In this document: piece after piece, positions 56,144 to 64,000 of the stretch
How positions within the stretch are numbered: position 1 is the first letter of the stretch
How the letters are laid out: each line of letters starts with the position of its first letter
From: Vasconcelosia minhoensis LEGE 07310
Lineage (GTDB): Bacteria > Cyanobacteriota > Cyanobacteriia > Phormidesmidales > Phormidesmidaceae
Assembly (NCBI RefSeq): GCF_015207255.1
Contig: NZ_JADEXG010000001.1
Location: forward strand, 124,001 to 188,000
Direction: 5' to 3'
Length of the DNA stretch: 64,000 nt
The notes under the pieces: generated by a model
Databases searched by the model: none
Told to the model about the DNA's origin: nothing
What the model saw: the letters and a program-made list of their open reading frames with translations, nothing else
Position numbers and translations under genes: made by a program

Positions 56144-57139
56144 CTACCCGTGATCCCTAATCAGTTCCCGAGGGTTTACCCCAAACCGCTGGCGAAAGGC
56201 GGCGGTGAAGTGGCTTCGACTCAGATAGCCGACAGCATGGGCCGCCTGCTGCACGTTCAGCTCTCGCTCTAGCAGTAAGAGACGAGCCTGTTCTAGCCGC
56301 TGGGCCTGGAGGCAGCCAAAGACGGTAGTCTTAAATACCTGTCGAAATCCTCGCTTTAAGGTGCAGTCGTTGAGGCCGACCTGCCGGGCCAGCCCAATTA
56401 GGGAGGGAGGATTAACTAAGTCTTGCAGCAGGATCGCCTTTGCTTGCTGAATTCGCTCAACGTCATCGGGTCTCAAACGGTGAGCAGATACTGTTTTTTG
56501 GGGTAGGTCTGCGTCCAAAGTCAGCGCCACCAGCTCCATCACTTTCGCTTCTAGAAACAGCCGTCGAATTGGGCCTGAGTAGGGACATTGGAGCAGCTGC
56601 TGCAAAATCACCTTCAGGACAGGGGAGGTAGTGCGGCAGCAGCTCAAATAGGTCTGATCGGGTGCTTTTAGCAGGTCTCCAATTTCCGGCAGGTGAACTG
56701 TGGCGGTCTGCCCCATCAGAGTCTGAAGCACATCTGGCTCAAGATGCAGACTCAGGGATAGATGACGGGGGTGGGGTTCATACAGCATCTGTTTGGCCGG
56801 GGCCAACCCACTGCTGTAGAGCCAGTACTGACCGGCGGTATTGGCCCGTCCCCCCATATCGTCGCCGATGTCAAAATGGAGTTCGACTGGGTGAGCGCGA
56901 TCGCAACAGTCCATCACGACGGGAGTCCGATGCTCGAGGTCACTGATTTCAATATCCAACCCTGGTCGGAGCTGAATCTCACGATAGTAACCCCGACCAA
57001 ACTGCTCCGGATAGGCCCAGATTTGCTCAAATTCTCCTAAATCTGTCTGCTGACTTTGCGAGTCAATATTTTGCAAGTCGATATTAGAGGGGTGTTTAAC
57101 TAAAGACCAAAAATCTTCTTGGGAAATAATCGGGGGCAT
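56144..57139 (-). CDS. AraC-family regulator (PchR-like), module 6
   Basis: 331 residues. HTH: LIGLARQVGLNDCTLKRGF, then VQQAAHAVGYLSRSHF and AFRQRFGVNP. It is divergent from the plus-strand receptor at 57549, so it could serve modules 6 and 7. TCTTCTCATTATTTTTCC (57190) may be its Fur-like site. Confidence 0.9.
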   Translation of the reverse strand: MPPIISQEDFWSLVKHPSNIDLQNIDSQSQQTDLGEFEQIWAYPEQFGRGYYREIQLRPGLDIEISDLEHRTPVVMDCCDRAHPVELHFDIGDDMGGRANTAGQYWLYSSGLAPAKQMLYEPHPRHLSLSLHLEPDVLQTLMGQTATVHLPEIGDLLKAPDQTYLSCCRTTSPVLKVILQQLLQCPYSGPIRRLFLEAKVMELVALTLDADLPQKTVSAHRLRPDDVERIQQAKAILLQDLVNPPSLIGLARQVGLNDCTLKRGFRQVFKTTVFGCLQAQRLEQARLLLLERELNVQQAAHAVGYLSRSHFTAAFRQRFGVNPRELIRDHG

Positions 57140-57309
57140 GATGGCAATCGTAGTCCTCGACAGTCAACATTGAAGTAAACTAGTAGGAAGTCTTCTCATT
57201 ATTTTTCCACGAGACATTTCCTATAGATAGGCAAGGCTGGCATTCGTGGACCGTCACCAATTCTTTGGTGGGTCATCAATATGGCCAGAAATACGGACGC
57301 AGGTTCTAC

Positions 57310-57338
57310 TTGACAGGTTTTCTCAATAGCTATAGTAT
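57310..57338 (+). promoter_or_regulatory. Promoter with Fur-like site, module 7
   Basis: TTGACA at 57310-57315 and TAGTAT at 57333-57338, spacer 17. A TTTTCTCAATAGC motif sits inside the spacer, a place where a repressor would block RNA polymerase. The leader to the GTG start is about 200 bp. No GGA direct repeat was found. Confidence 0.5.
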
Positions 57339-57548
57339 CTTATCTTAATGCCAATAGCTTTTAATAGCGAACGGCCAGAACGATCTGTAGGAGTGTAGTT
57401 CGTTCTAGCTTTTGGCGGGTGCGTTCTGTTTGACGGCTTAAATTCGTTAGTGCATATATCCTCCTGTTTTGGGCTCTCAGGCCCTTTCTGGAGGGAAGTT
57501 TTGCCTGTCAACATTTTCGGTATGACAAAACAGTGTGAGGAATATCGC

Positions 57549-60158
57549 GTGATAATTAAACAAGATTTGGTCAATTTTGCCCTTCTAGGTGGACTGGTAG
57601 GTGGACTGACCATGGCCTGTATTCAACCCGCTTGGGCCGAGGGAGCTCAGATTACGGGAATTCGCCTGAATCCCTATGAAGGCGGACTTTCATTGATTTT
57701 AGAGACGGATAGCCCCGCGCTTGACAATATTTTTCAGGCTAGCGCTGGAAATGCCTTAATTTTTGACCTTACTGCGACTCAGTTGCAGCTGCCAGAGGGC
57801 GGTGACTTTCGTCAAGTAAACCCGGCGGAGGGCATTGCTGAAGTCACCGTCACCCCCCTCGATCCGCACAGCGTCCGGGTGCGGGTCGTCGGTACGGTAG
57901 CCGCTCCCGATAGCCAAATCGAGCAGACGCCTCAGGGAATCGTGCTGAACCTGACTCCCCAGGCCGTGGCTACTCAGCCTGAGCAAGAGATTCCCAGCGA
58001 AGATGAAGCGATTGTCGATTCGGTGCCGCCTGCACCCATGGAGAATACTGGCGAATTAGAAGAGCCAGCCGAGGACGGGGTCGCCGCTCCAGCGCCGTTG
58101 CGAATTGTGGTAACCGCAACCCGTAGTGAAGCAGAAGAATCCGACGTCACGCGATCGCTGACGGTGATCACCCGCGAACAGATCGAACAGCAGTCAGCAG
58201 TCACCCGCAACCTGGGAGATATTCTAGGACAGCTTGTCCCCGGTCTGGCACCGGGTAACCAGAGTCTGAGCGAATTTGGTCAGTCTCTGCGGGGGCGAAA
58301 TCCGCTGGTGCTGATCGACGGCGTGCCTCAGTCCACGAATCGAAACGCCTTTCGCAACATTCGGATTATTGATCCCAGCGTGGTCGAGCGGATAGAAGTT
58401 CTACGGGGACCGACCGCTCTCTATGGAGATGGGGCCACTGGTGGCATTATCAACATCATTACCCGACCGGGCGGGGAGGGAGAACCGGAGTTCAGTACTA
58501 GTGCTGGGCTGAATGGGTCTCTGAGTGAAGTTGACGCCGACAGTCTGGGGGGAATTCTTCAGGTCGGTGTCGCGGGTCGAGAAGGCGAGTTCGACTATCG
58601 CTTCAGCGGCTCCTTCGAGCGGATTGGGAGTCTATTTGACGCGGAGGGCGATCGGATTCCGCCAGATCAGCTGAGCACCCAGGGCAGCCTGGCGGATACC
58701 AATACTCTGAATCTGTTTGGCAAGCTGGGCTGGGAATCGGAGGATCACCGGCTTCAATTTACGATTAACCACTTCAATACTCGCCAGGACACCGACTTCA
58801 TCACCGACCCCAGCGTCAACCAATTTCCGCCGGGAGACCAGAAAGCGCGGGCACGGGCCGGACTGGAACTCGACGATCAGTCTGCCATTCGCAATACGTT
58901 TCTAAATCTGGACTACAGCCATCCCAGTCTGTTCTGGAACAGTCGCGTCCATGCTCAGCTTTACTATCGGGACTACCTGACGCGATTTTTTCCCTTTGAC
59001 GGAGAACGATTTGGCCGCGTGACGCCCGAAGGCTTCAGAATTTTTCAGTCCCGGGTCGAGTCAGAAGAACTCGGCGCTCGGATAGAATTAGAAACGCCCT
59101 TGGTCGAAGACCAGCTGACGCTGCTGACTGGGCTAGACTATGCCGATGAGGACTCGGTTCAGCCGGTAACCATTTTTGATAATCAGGCCTTCGACGCGAG
59201 TGACGGCCTGGTATTTAACCCAATTGGCGACCGCCCCTGGGTGCCGCCCCTGAATCAGAGAAACCTGGGCCTATTTGCTCAGCTCCAGTGGCAGCCGCTC
59301 GAAAAGCTGCTAGTACGTGGCGGCGTCCGGCACGAGCGGATTGGCGTCAACGTTGACACGTTTACGACCCTCGATGGCAATACGATTCCGGGCGGAGAGC
59401 TGAACTACGATGCGACCCTGTTTAACCTCGGGCTGGCCTACAATCTCACCGACCAGCTGGACGTTTTTGCTGACTTTGCCCAGGGCTTTTCAATTGCCGA
59501 TGTTGGCCTGGTGCTGCGCGGTGCACCGGCCGGGTTTTCGGTCGAAACGCTCGATCCAGAAGCCCAGCAGGTGGACAGCTATGAGCTCGGTTTGCGAGGC
59601 AGCTGGGACAGCGTACAGGCTTCGCTGGCCGGGTTTTACAACGAGTCGAACTTAGGCACGACCTTTGACCGAGAAACCCTGGAGATTGTGCGTGCCCCTG
59701 AGCGGGTGTATGGGGTTGAGGCTGCCGTCGATGCGCAGCTCTCAGAGGTCTGGCAGATTGGCTCTACCCTCAGCTTCGTCGAAGGCGACAACGACGTGGA
59801 CGATGACGGCGAGTTCCGACCGCTGACGGGCTTTCGCATTCCTCCGATTAAGTGGACCGCCTATGTTGAGAATGAAACCCTGCCCGGCTGGCGCAATCGG
59901 CTACAGCTGCTCTATTCTGGCGGTCGCGATCGCGCTTTTAACGAAGGCGTGGACTTCAGAGACGTAGACGATTATGTCGTGCTAGACCTGATCAGCAGCG
60001 TTGCCCTGGGCGATGGCACCCTCCAATTAGGGATTCAGAATCTGCTGAATAATCAATACTTCACCGCGCCCTCCCAGCTGCTGCGGCTGCGCACTAACGA
60101 CTCCTTTACTGCTGCCTCGGGCAGAACCTTTTTCCTGCGCTACGGAATTGACTTTTAA
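57549..60158 (+). CDS. TonB-dependent siderophore receptor, module 7
   Basis: 869 residues from GTG 57549, chosen because TGAGGAA lies upstream and the signal peptide (LVNFALLGGLVGGLTMACIQ) starts there; longer frames from 57450 or 57522 are possible. AMIN domain (ITGIRLNPYEGGLSLILET), LRIVVTATRSEAEESD, plug LVLIDGVPQSTN and VERIEVLRGPTALYG, barrel to LRYGIDF. It is the only receptor on the plus strand and is tail to tail with its binding protein. Confidence 0.93.
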   Translation: MIIKQDLVNFALLGGLVGGLTMACIQPAWAEGAQITGIRLNPYEGGLSLILETDSPALDNIFQASAGNALIFDLTATQLQLPEGGDFRQVNPAEGIAEVTVTPLDPHSVRVRVVGTVAAPDSQIEQTPQGIVLNLTPQAVATQPEQEIPSEDEAIVDSVPPAPMENTGELEEPAEDGVAAPAPLRIVVTATRSEAEESDVTRSLTVITREQIEQQSAVTRNLGDILGQLVPGLAPGNQSLSEFGQSLRGRNPLVLIDGVPQSTNRNAFRNIRIIDPSVVERIEVLRGPTALYGDGATGGIINIITRPGGEGEPEFSTSAGLNGSLSEVDADSLGGILQVGVAGREGEFDYRFSGSFERIGSLFDAEGDRIPPDQLSTQGSLADTNTLNLFGKLGWESEDHRLQFTINHFNTRQDTDFITDPSVNQFPPGDQKARARAGLELDDQSAIRNTFLNLDYSHPSLFWNSRVHAQLYYRDYLTRFFPFDGERFGRVTPEGFRIFQSRVESEELGARIELETPLVEDQLTLLTGLDYADEDSVQPVTIFDNQAFDASDGLVFNPIGDRPWVPPLNQRNLGLFAQLQWQPLEKLLVRGGVRHERIGVNVDTFTTLDGNTIPGGELNYDATLFNLGLAYNLTDQLDVFADFAQGFSIADVGLVLRGAPAGFSVETLDPEAQQVDSYELGLRGSWDSVQASLAGFYNESNLGTTFDRETLEIVRAPERVYGVEAAVDAQLSEVWQIGSTLSFVEGDNDVDDDGEFRPLTGFRIPPIKWTAYVENETLPGWRNRLQLLYSGGRDRAFNEGVDFRDVDDYVVLDLISSVALGDGTLQLGIQNLLNNQYFTAPSQLLRLRTNDSFTAASGRTFFLRYGIDF

Positions 60159-61153
60159 GTTTGGGTCAAGAAAATTCGATAGAGGTCGTCCAGCATCTGA
60201 TTAGCCGCCAACACACCGCCCGCGGTGTTCCAATACACGTCATTGACTTCATAGGTATTGTTAGCCTGGACCACGTCTAAGCTCTGCCAGAGGGGATGGC
60301 TGGTCCAGGCCTGCTCTGTCTGACTGGCTTCTCCTTCACCCTGGTCAAAGGTCATATAGAACAGCACGTCGCCGTCCATGAGAGCAATCTGTTCATAGCT
60401 CACTTCATCGGCAAATTCGTTCTTTTGCTGAGCCGGCGGCCGGCGAAAGCCAATCTGTTTGAGGATGCGACCGGCAAAGTTATCTTCGTAGTAAATCCGA
60501 GCTGTCCCAGGCAAAAATCTGACCAGAGAGATTTCCTGCTGTAGGCGATCGCCCATCTTTTCCTGAAAGTCTTCAATCCGCCGATCCCAGTCAGCCATAA
60601 TCTGGTCGGCCTCGGCCTGCCGGTTCAATGCCTGGCCATACAAACGCAAATTTTCCTGCCAGTCTGCCCCCAGGGTTTCGCTAAAGACGGTCGGCGCGAT
60701 CGCGGATAGCTGTCCATAGATCTGAGCGTGGCGAACTTTACTACCCAAAATCAAATCGGGCTTGAGCGCCGCAATTCTCTCTAGGTTAGGCTGTAGCTCA
60801 GCTCCGACAACCGCAACGTCTCGCATCTCCCCTTGAATATAGGCGTAGTAAGGGTCGCCCAGCCAGGACTCAACCGCGCCGACAGGCTGTAGGCCTAGCG
60901 CTAGGAGGTGATCCGTCGCCTCGTTTGTCAGTACGACAACGCGCTGGGGCGTTCCCTCAATGGCGGTTACTCCCATAGCGTGGTCGATCTTGTGAACCGT
61001 TGGGCCTGGCTCAACCTGGGCAATAGGCTGAGACTGCTGGGCTTGAGTACATCCCCCTAGGCCCACTAGGGATAGACCCATCAACACAACCGCGGAGACG
61101 GCTGTTCTTGAACGGAAGGCACTTTGCGACAAAATCAGGCGTAAGTTCAACAA
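60155..61153 (-). CDS. Fe-siderophore substrate-binding lipoprotein, module 7
   Basis: 332 residues. Lipobox LVGLGGC, DHAMGVTAIEGTPQRVVVL, LKPDLILGSK. It converges with the receptor (4-bp overlap of stops), so the module has been inverted relative to the others and the two are on separate transcripts. Confidence 0.9.
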   Translation of the reverse strand: MLNLRLILSQSAFRSRTAVSAVVLMGLSLVGLGGCTQAQQSQPIAQVEPGPTVHKIDHAMGVTAIEGTPQRVVVLTNEATDHLLALGLQPVGAVESWLGDPYYAYIQGEMRDVAVVGAELQPNLERIAALKPDLILGSKVRHAQIYGQLSAIAPTVFSETLGADWQENLRLYGQALNRQAEADQIMADWDRRIEDFQEKMGDRLQQEISLVRFLPGTARIYYEDNFAGRILKQIGFRRPPAQQKNEFADEVSYEQIALMDGDVLFYMTFDQGEGEASQTEQAWTSHPLWQSLDVVQANNTYEVNDVYWNTAGGVLAANQMLDDLYRIFLTQT

Positions 61154-61265
61154 TGCGGCTCCTGTAATTCGGCTTATAGGGCTATCCAGATTACAGCCTG
61201 GCTCCCATATAGCGGCTATTACAGATATATTGCCACGATTATTGTCAGGAAGAGCGTCTAACCTG

Positions 61266-61303
61266 TCAGATACGGGCCATCAGATACGGGCCATCAGATA
61301 CGG
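61266..61303. repeat. 14-bp tandem repeat
   Basis: TCAGATACGGGCCA twice plus TCAGATACGG. The interval 61154-61774 has no gene; besides this it holds the repeat below. Confidence 0.75.
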
Positions 61304-61637
61304 AAAGAGCACAATAAACCTGGTAGCCCTGCGACTTTAACTCAACTTTATCTGCCAAGAAGCAGAGCAAAGTAAGCCAGTAAATCAGCCCGAGTGTTGA
61401 ATAGGACCTAAGGGACTTAATCATGCCCCCCTCAGCGGTAGGGGTTTGAAAAGTTTGCAACTGCCAAAGCTGTTATCTGACCAGGGCTAGCGCATCTGAG
61501 AAAGCTAGAAGGCAATTCTCTGATGTACGCCCCCTGAAGGTCGGCACATTGATGGGATCTTGTCCTGTATCCCACTGGTGCGGTCAACCGCTAGCACCTA
61601 AGTACGTGGACCTAATTAAACTCCTGATGACCAGCTT

Positions 61638-61730
61638 TGCCCTCATCCCCCTGCCCCTTCTCCCCGGGTGAGAAGGGGAGCCGGACTCAAAGCCCCTCGC
61701 CCCGTGGGAGAGGGGTTTGGGGTGAGGGTG
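61638..61730. repeat. GC-rich palindromic interspersed repeat
   Basis: Two inverted stems (CCCCTTCTCCCCGGGTGAG with its partner, and CCCCTCGCCCCGTGGGAG). Same family as the inside of the MITE at 4073-4233 but inverted, and here without the GGGTGCATCCCA ends. Confidence 0.75.
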
Positions 61731-61774
61731 AGGCCAAAGCATAGCAGGTCTTACAAATAATTGGGCTAGCCTAC

Positions 61775-62005
61775 TTAAAGCGCCAAAATCGCCATCCAAG
61801 CAATGGCGGTTTTGGCGATGACGGCATAGTCCATTTCAAAGCTAAAGTTCACGCTTTCGCTAAAATCCCCAACAGGGCACCGGATGAAATAGCGAAAAAT
61901 TTGAGGATTTAGAAGCAGCATCACGGCCAGCCACAGCACCCGGCCGCCCTGGGGTTTGAGATAGGTGGCTAACACCTGGCGATAGGACTGGCTAGGGCGA
62001 CTCAT
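61775..62005 (-). pseudogene. N-terminal fragment of an ABC transporter gene
   Basis: SQSYRQVLATYLKPQGGRV matches the start of the 50511-52280 protein; a short internal deletion follows, then the homology ends at FRYFI and an unrelated tail takes over. It kept its own operator (62084). It marks another lost module. Confidence 0.75.
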
Positions 62006-62083
62006 GCCGGAGGTTCCTGGGGAATCGTTCCTGGGGAATCAGCCAACAGCTTAGCGAGAACAAGACCAGAGCGGGCCTCCTAA

Positions 62084-62115
62084 CCGGAGCTTTTTGGCTC
62101 CTAGCCGGAAGAATT
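62084..62115 (-). promoter_or_regulatory. Direct-repeat operator before the ABC fragment
   Basis: ACCGGAGCTTTTTGG then GCCGGAAGAATTG, 21 bp apart; it matches the site at 52350. Confidence 0.55.
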
Positions 62116-62233
62116 GAGTGATGCGGAGCTTTGGGTTTTAACGACGACGATGCTCGGAGCGAGTTTGGCGGTTATCAGCAGTACGGTAGTGAACCGGCGC
62201 TGCCAATGCTGCTAGCTGGAGACGGTCGCTGGC

Positions 62234-62665
62234 CTAATCAGGCTTTCCCGCCGCGATCGCTGATTCCAGCGCCTCAATTCCGGCCTGGGCGACTTCGACA
62301 TCCTGCTGGCCGGTGCCTGAGCCGACGCCGATGGCCCCGACGACCTGACCGTCGATCGTAATCGGCAGGCCGCCCTTGAGGTTGGTGAGCTGACCGCCCG
62401 TGGCAAACGCCAGCCTGGCTTCAACGTCGGCAGGCACCCCGCCGGTGGGGACTCGACTCGATGCCGCCGTGACCGCCTTTTGGGTGGCCGAGAGCTGACT
62501 CAGCACCTTGGCGCCATCCATGCGAACGTAGGCCAGCAGATTGCCGCCGCGATCGACAATGGCAATGCACTGGGGCACGTTCATCGCCTCGGCTTTCGCG
62601 ATCGCGCCCTGCAGCACCGTCATCGCCGCCTGGTGGGTGAGTTCCTGGGTTTGTCGTAAATACAT
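62234..62665 (-). CDS. GlcG/HbpS-family protein
   Basis: 143 residues. Family pattern: AMTVLQGAIAKAEAMNVPQC, IAIVDRGGNLLAYVRMDGA, the GGLPITIDGQVVGAIGVGSG motif and QDVEVAQAGIEAL. HbpS relatives bind heme or cobalamin, others act in catabolism; the role here is unclear. It is 36 bp after the amidohydrolase gene, so it probably works with that enzyme. Confidence 0.88.
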   Translation of the reverse strand: MYLRQTQELTHQAAMTVLQGAIAKAEAMNVPQCIAIVDRGGNLLAYVRMDGAKVLSQLSATQKAVTAASSRVPTGGVPADVEARLAFATGGQLTNLKGGLPITIDGQVVGAIGVGSGTGQQDVEVAQAGIEALESAIAAGKPD

Positions 62666-62701
62666 CGGGGCCTCTAATACTCTTCTGGTACTCTTCTGGC
62701 G

Positions 62702-63811
62702 CTATTCTGCTGATACAATCGCCGCGACTAGGTTACTCCCCGGCGTGCCCTGGTGCTCATTACCCGCCGAGGCCAGAATCATCGGGTCGCCCGTAATCGA
62801 AGCGACGACGGCATTGGCGACGGCCTTGGCCATAATTCCGGCATAGCCCGAGAGAAAGTCGCTGTGGATGGTGTGGCGGCGATCGCGAACGGCGGTGACG
62901 GCATCGGCCCCGCAGTTGACGAACATCTGAACAATACGCGACTGCTGGTCGGCGAGGGGCTGGCTGAGGCCAGCGGAGTTCAACGCTGCATAAACGCCGT
63001 CCGTAGCCAGCTGATCGGCCATGATGCCGTGACCGACGCGGTAGGGACTGACCGACTGGTCTGAGTTACCCATGACTAAAATCCGGCAGGCCGACTGCTC
63101 GCCCCCGGCGGAAACCGAACCGCGCTGGGTATAGAGGTTGCGATCGCGATTGATCACCCCTTCCGTCAGCTTGGCCTCGGGGATTTCTTCTAAAGCCAAG
63201 GCAATGCCCAAAGCGCTGGCCCCCTTAGCCATCGAGCTGGCCTGACCTAGATTTTGGCTCACCACTGATACTCCCCGCTGGGCTGCTGCGGCGAGCCGGG
63301 CCGGGGTCATCGCCGGGCATTTGACCTCGACGCAGTGGACGTCTTCGAGTTCGGTAATGCCCGCATCTGCGATCGCGCCCTGCACGGCGTTAGCGACCAG
63401 CTTCACCTGGCTGAGAGTACCGTATTCCTCTGGCTGTAGTACCCGCGTATTGGCTGTTCCCACTGTCAGTCGTTTACCGGCGGGCCGGGCCGGAGCGGCG
63501 ACGGTCCGTCGGGTAAAGACCGTATAGTGGGGACTCATTAGCCCGCCACAGAGGCCGATCATCATCATCGGAATGCGGTCAAAGACGGCCTGGGGTGAAA
63601 TGTCGAGATAGTCTGCAAGCAATAGCTGTAGACAGAGTGAGGCATAGCCGCGAGCATAGCCGGTGCCCTCCGTCTGGGCGATGATGCCGACGATGGTTTC
63701 CGCCTGAATCTGGCCTGACTCCAGCCGCGCTTTCAGCTCGCTGACGTCCTCCGGCGCGCTCATCGGCAGCCGAAATACGCCTACGTCCACCCAGTTCTGG
63801 TCTGTCATCAA
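62702..63811 (-). CDS. Ring-opening amidohydrolase (cyanuric acid hydrolase/barbiturase family)
   Basis: 369 residues, normal for this threefold-repeat family. Conserved motifs: GGLMSPHYTVFTRR, SAGGEQSACRILVMGNS, VRDRRHTIHSDFLSGYAG and GNEHQGTPGSNL. These enzymes open cyanuric acid or barbiturate rings at a Ser-Lys site. The exact substrate cannot be told from sequence. It precedes GlcG and follows the GntR gene. Confidence 0.9.
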   Translation of the reverse strand: MMTDQNWVDVGVFRLPMSAPEDVSELKARLESGQIQAETIVGIIAQTEGTGYARGYASLCLQLLLADYLDISPQAVFDRIPMMMIGLCGGLMSPHYTVFTRRTVAAPARPAGKRLTVGTANTRVLQPEEYGTLSQVKLVANAVQGAIADAGITELEDVHCVEVKCPAMTPARLAAAAQRGVSVVSQNLGQASSMAKGASALGIALALEEIPEAKLTEGVINRDRNLYTQRGSVSAGGEQSACRILVMGNSDQSVSPYRVGHGIMADQLATDGVYAALNSAGLSQPLADQQSRIVQMFVNCGADAVTAVRDRRHTIHSDFLSGYAGIMAKAVANAVVASITGDPMILASAGNEHQGTPGSNLVAAIVSAE

Positions 63812-63834
63812 TCTCGTCTCCTAGAGTACTGGCT

Positions 63835-64000
63835 TCAGGCGGTGAGCACGCTGCGCGCTGCCGCCAGGGTGGAATGGATATGGTCTAGAGAAAGCGCGAT
63901 CGCCCTTTCCACATCCTGGGCTTGGAAGGTCGCTAAAATCTGCCGATGTTCCCGCTCCGAGGCGTCCCGCTGGGCCATACTTTCCGAGAAAGACAGATTG
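63835..64000 (-). CDS. GntR-family regulator, FCD domain, partial
   Basis: Last 54 residues, running off the right edge. EREHRQILATFQAQDVERAI is the C-terminal metal/effector-binding FCD helix pattern. It lies 23 bp before the amidohydrolase gene and probably controls it. Confidence 0.8.
   Translation of the reverse strand, partial: NLSFSESMAQRDASEREHRQILATFQAQDVERAIALSLDHIHSTLAAARSVLTA

Noticed and set aside
57323-57613. A 96-residue minus-strand frame before the module-7 receptor
   Set aside because: It overlaps the receptor promoter and signal-peptide region and shows no protein features.
1-64000. tRNA or rRNA genes
   Set aside because: No cloverleaf with a TTCRANYC-type arm or rRNA-like sequence was noticed; a dedicated scan would be needed to exclude short ones.

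Overview
The window is from a cyanobacterium. Evidence: frequent HIP1 octamers (GCGATCGC), an iron-stress chlorophyll-protein cluster (isiA with CP43-like paralogues, flavodoxin, a phycobilisome linker, a Hlip), many Uma2-family genes, and TonB receptors with an N-terminal AMIN domain. The dominant theme is iron acquisition and iron-stress light harvesting. Filamentous Leptolyngbya-like relatives are plausible, but the species cannot be fixed from this sequence.

Layout. 1-4.3 kb is a graveyard of toxin-antitoxin genes, an IS5/IS903-type insertion sequence, a HEPN/MNT pair and broken DUF1636 genes, one of them split by a MITE whose excision restores the frame. 4.3-7.7 kb is a decayed siderophore module (substrate-binding protein, deleted TonB receptor, AraC regulator). 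8-16 kb is a minus-strand iron-stress cluster: isiA, a small Cys-rich membrane protein, two further CP43-like proteins, a CP43-PsaL fusion, a membrane-anchored linker (CpcL type), a Hlip, an unknown protein and flavodoxin (isiB). 16-20.8 kb holds Uma2 fragments, a plug-only TonB protein, toxin-antitoxin genes and an IS701-type element with a nonsense mutation. 20.8-61 kb is a repeated array of siderophore-uptake modules, interspersed with Uma2 genes, toxin-antitoxin pairs and fragments of further modules. 62-64 kb is an unrelated minus-strand cluster: GlcG/HbpS-like protein, a cyanuric acid amidohydrolase/barbiturase-family enzyme and the end of a GntR/FCD regulator.

How the genes work together. 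The recurring unit, read on the minus strand, is AraC regulator -> (optional cargo: toxin-antitoxin or Uma2) -> outer-membrane TonB receptor -> periplasmic substrate-binding lipoprotein -> (DUF1636 protein, or an ABC exporter-fold transporter). Six receptors look intact (one on the plus strand), two are broken; there are seven binding proteins and six AraC regulators, plus remnants of more. No FecCD-type permease, FecE-type ATPase or siderophore synthetase is visible, so import across the inner membrane and any siderophore supply must come from elsewhere.

The main new observation is regulatory. Upstream of the minus-strand receptors, and of the ABC transporter, lies a pair of CCGGAG-like half-sites in direct repeat, 21-22 bp apart. 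At the receptors a TTCTCAA/TGAGAA (Fur-box-like) motif sits between it and the start codon, about 53-60 bp from the first half-site. This suggests each module is under dual control by Fur and by a PchR-like AraC activator encoded next door.
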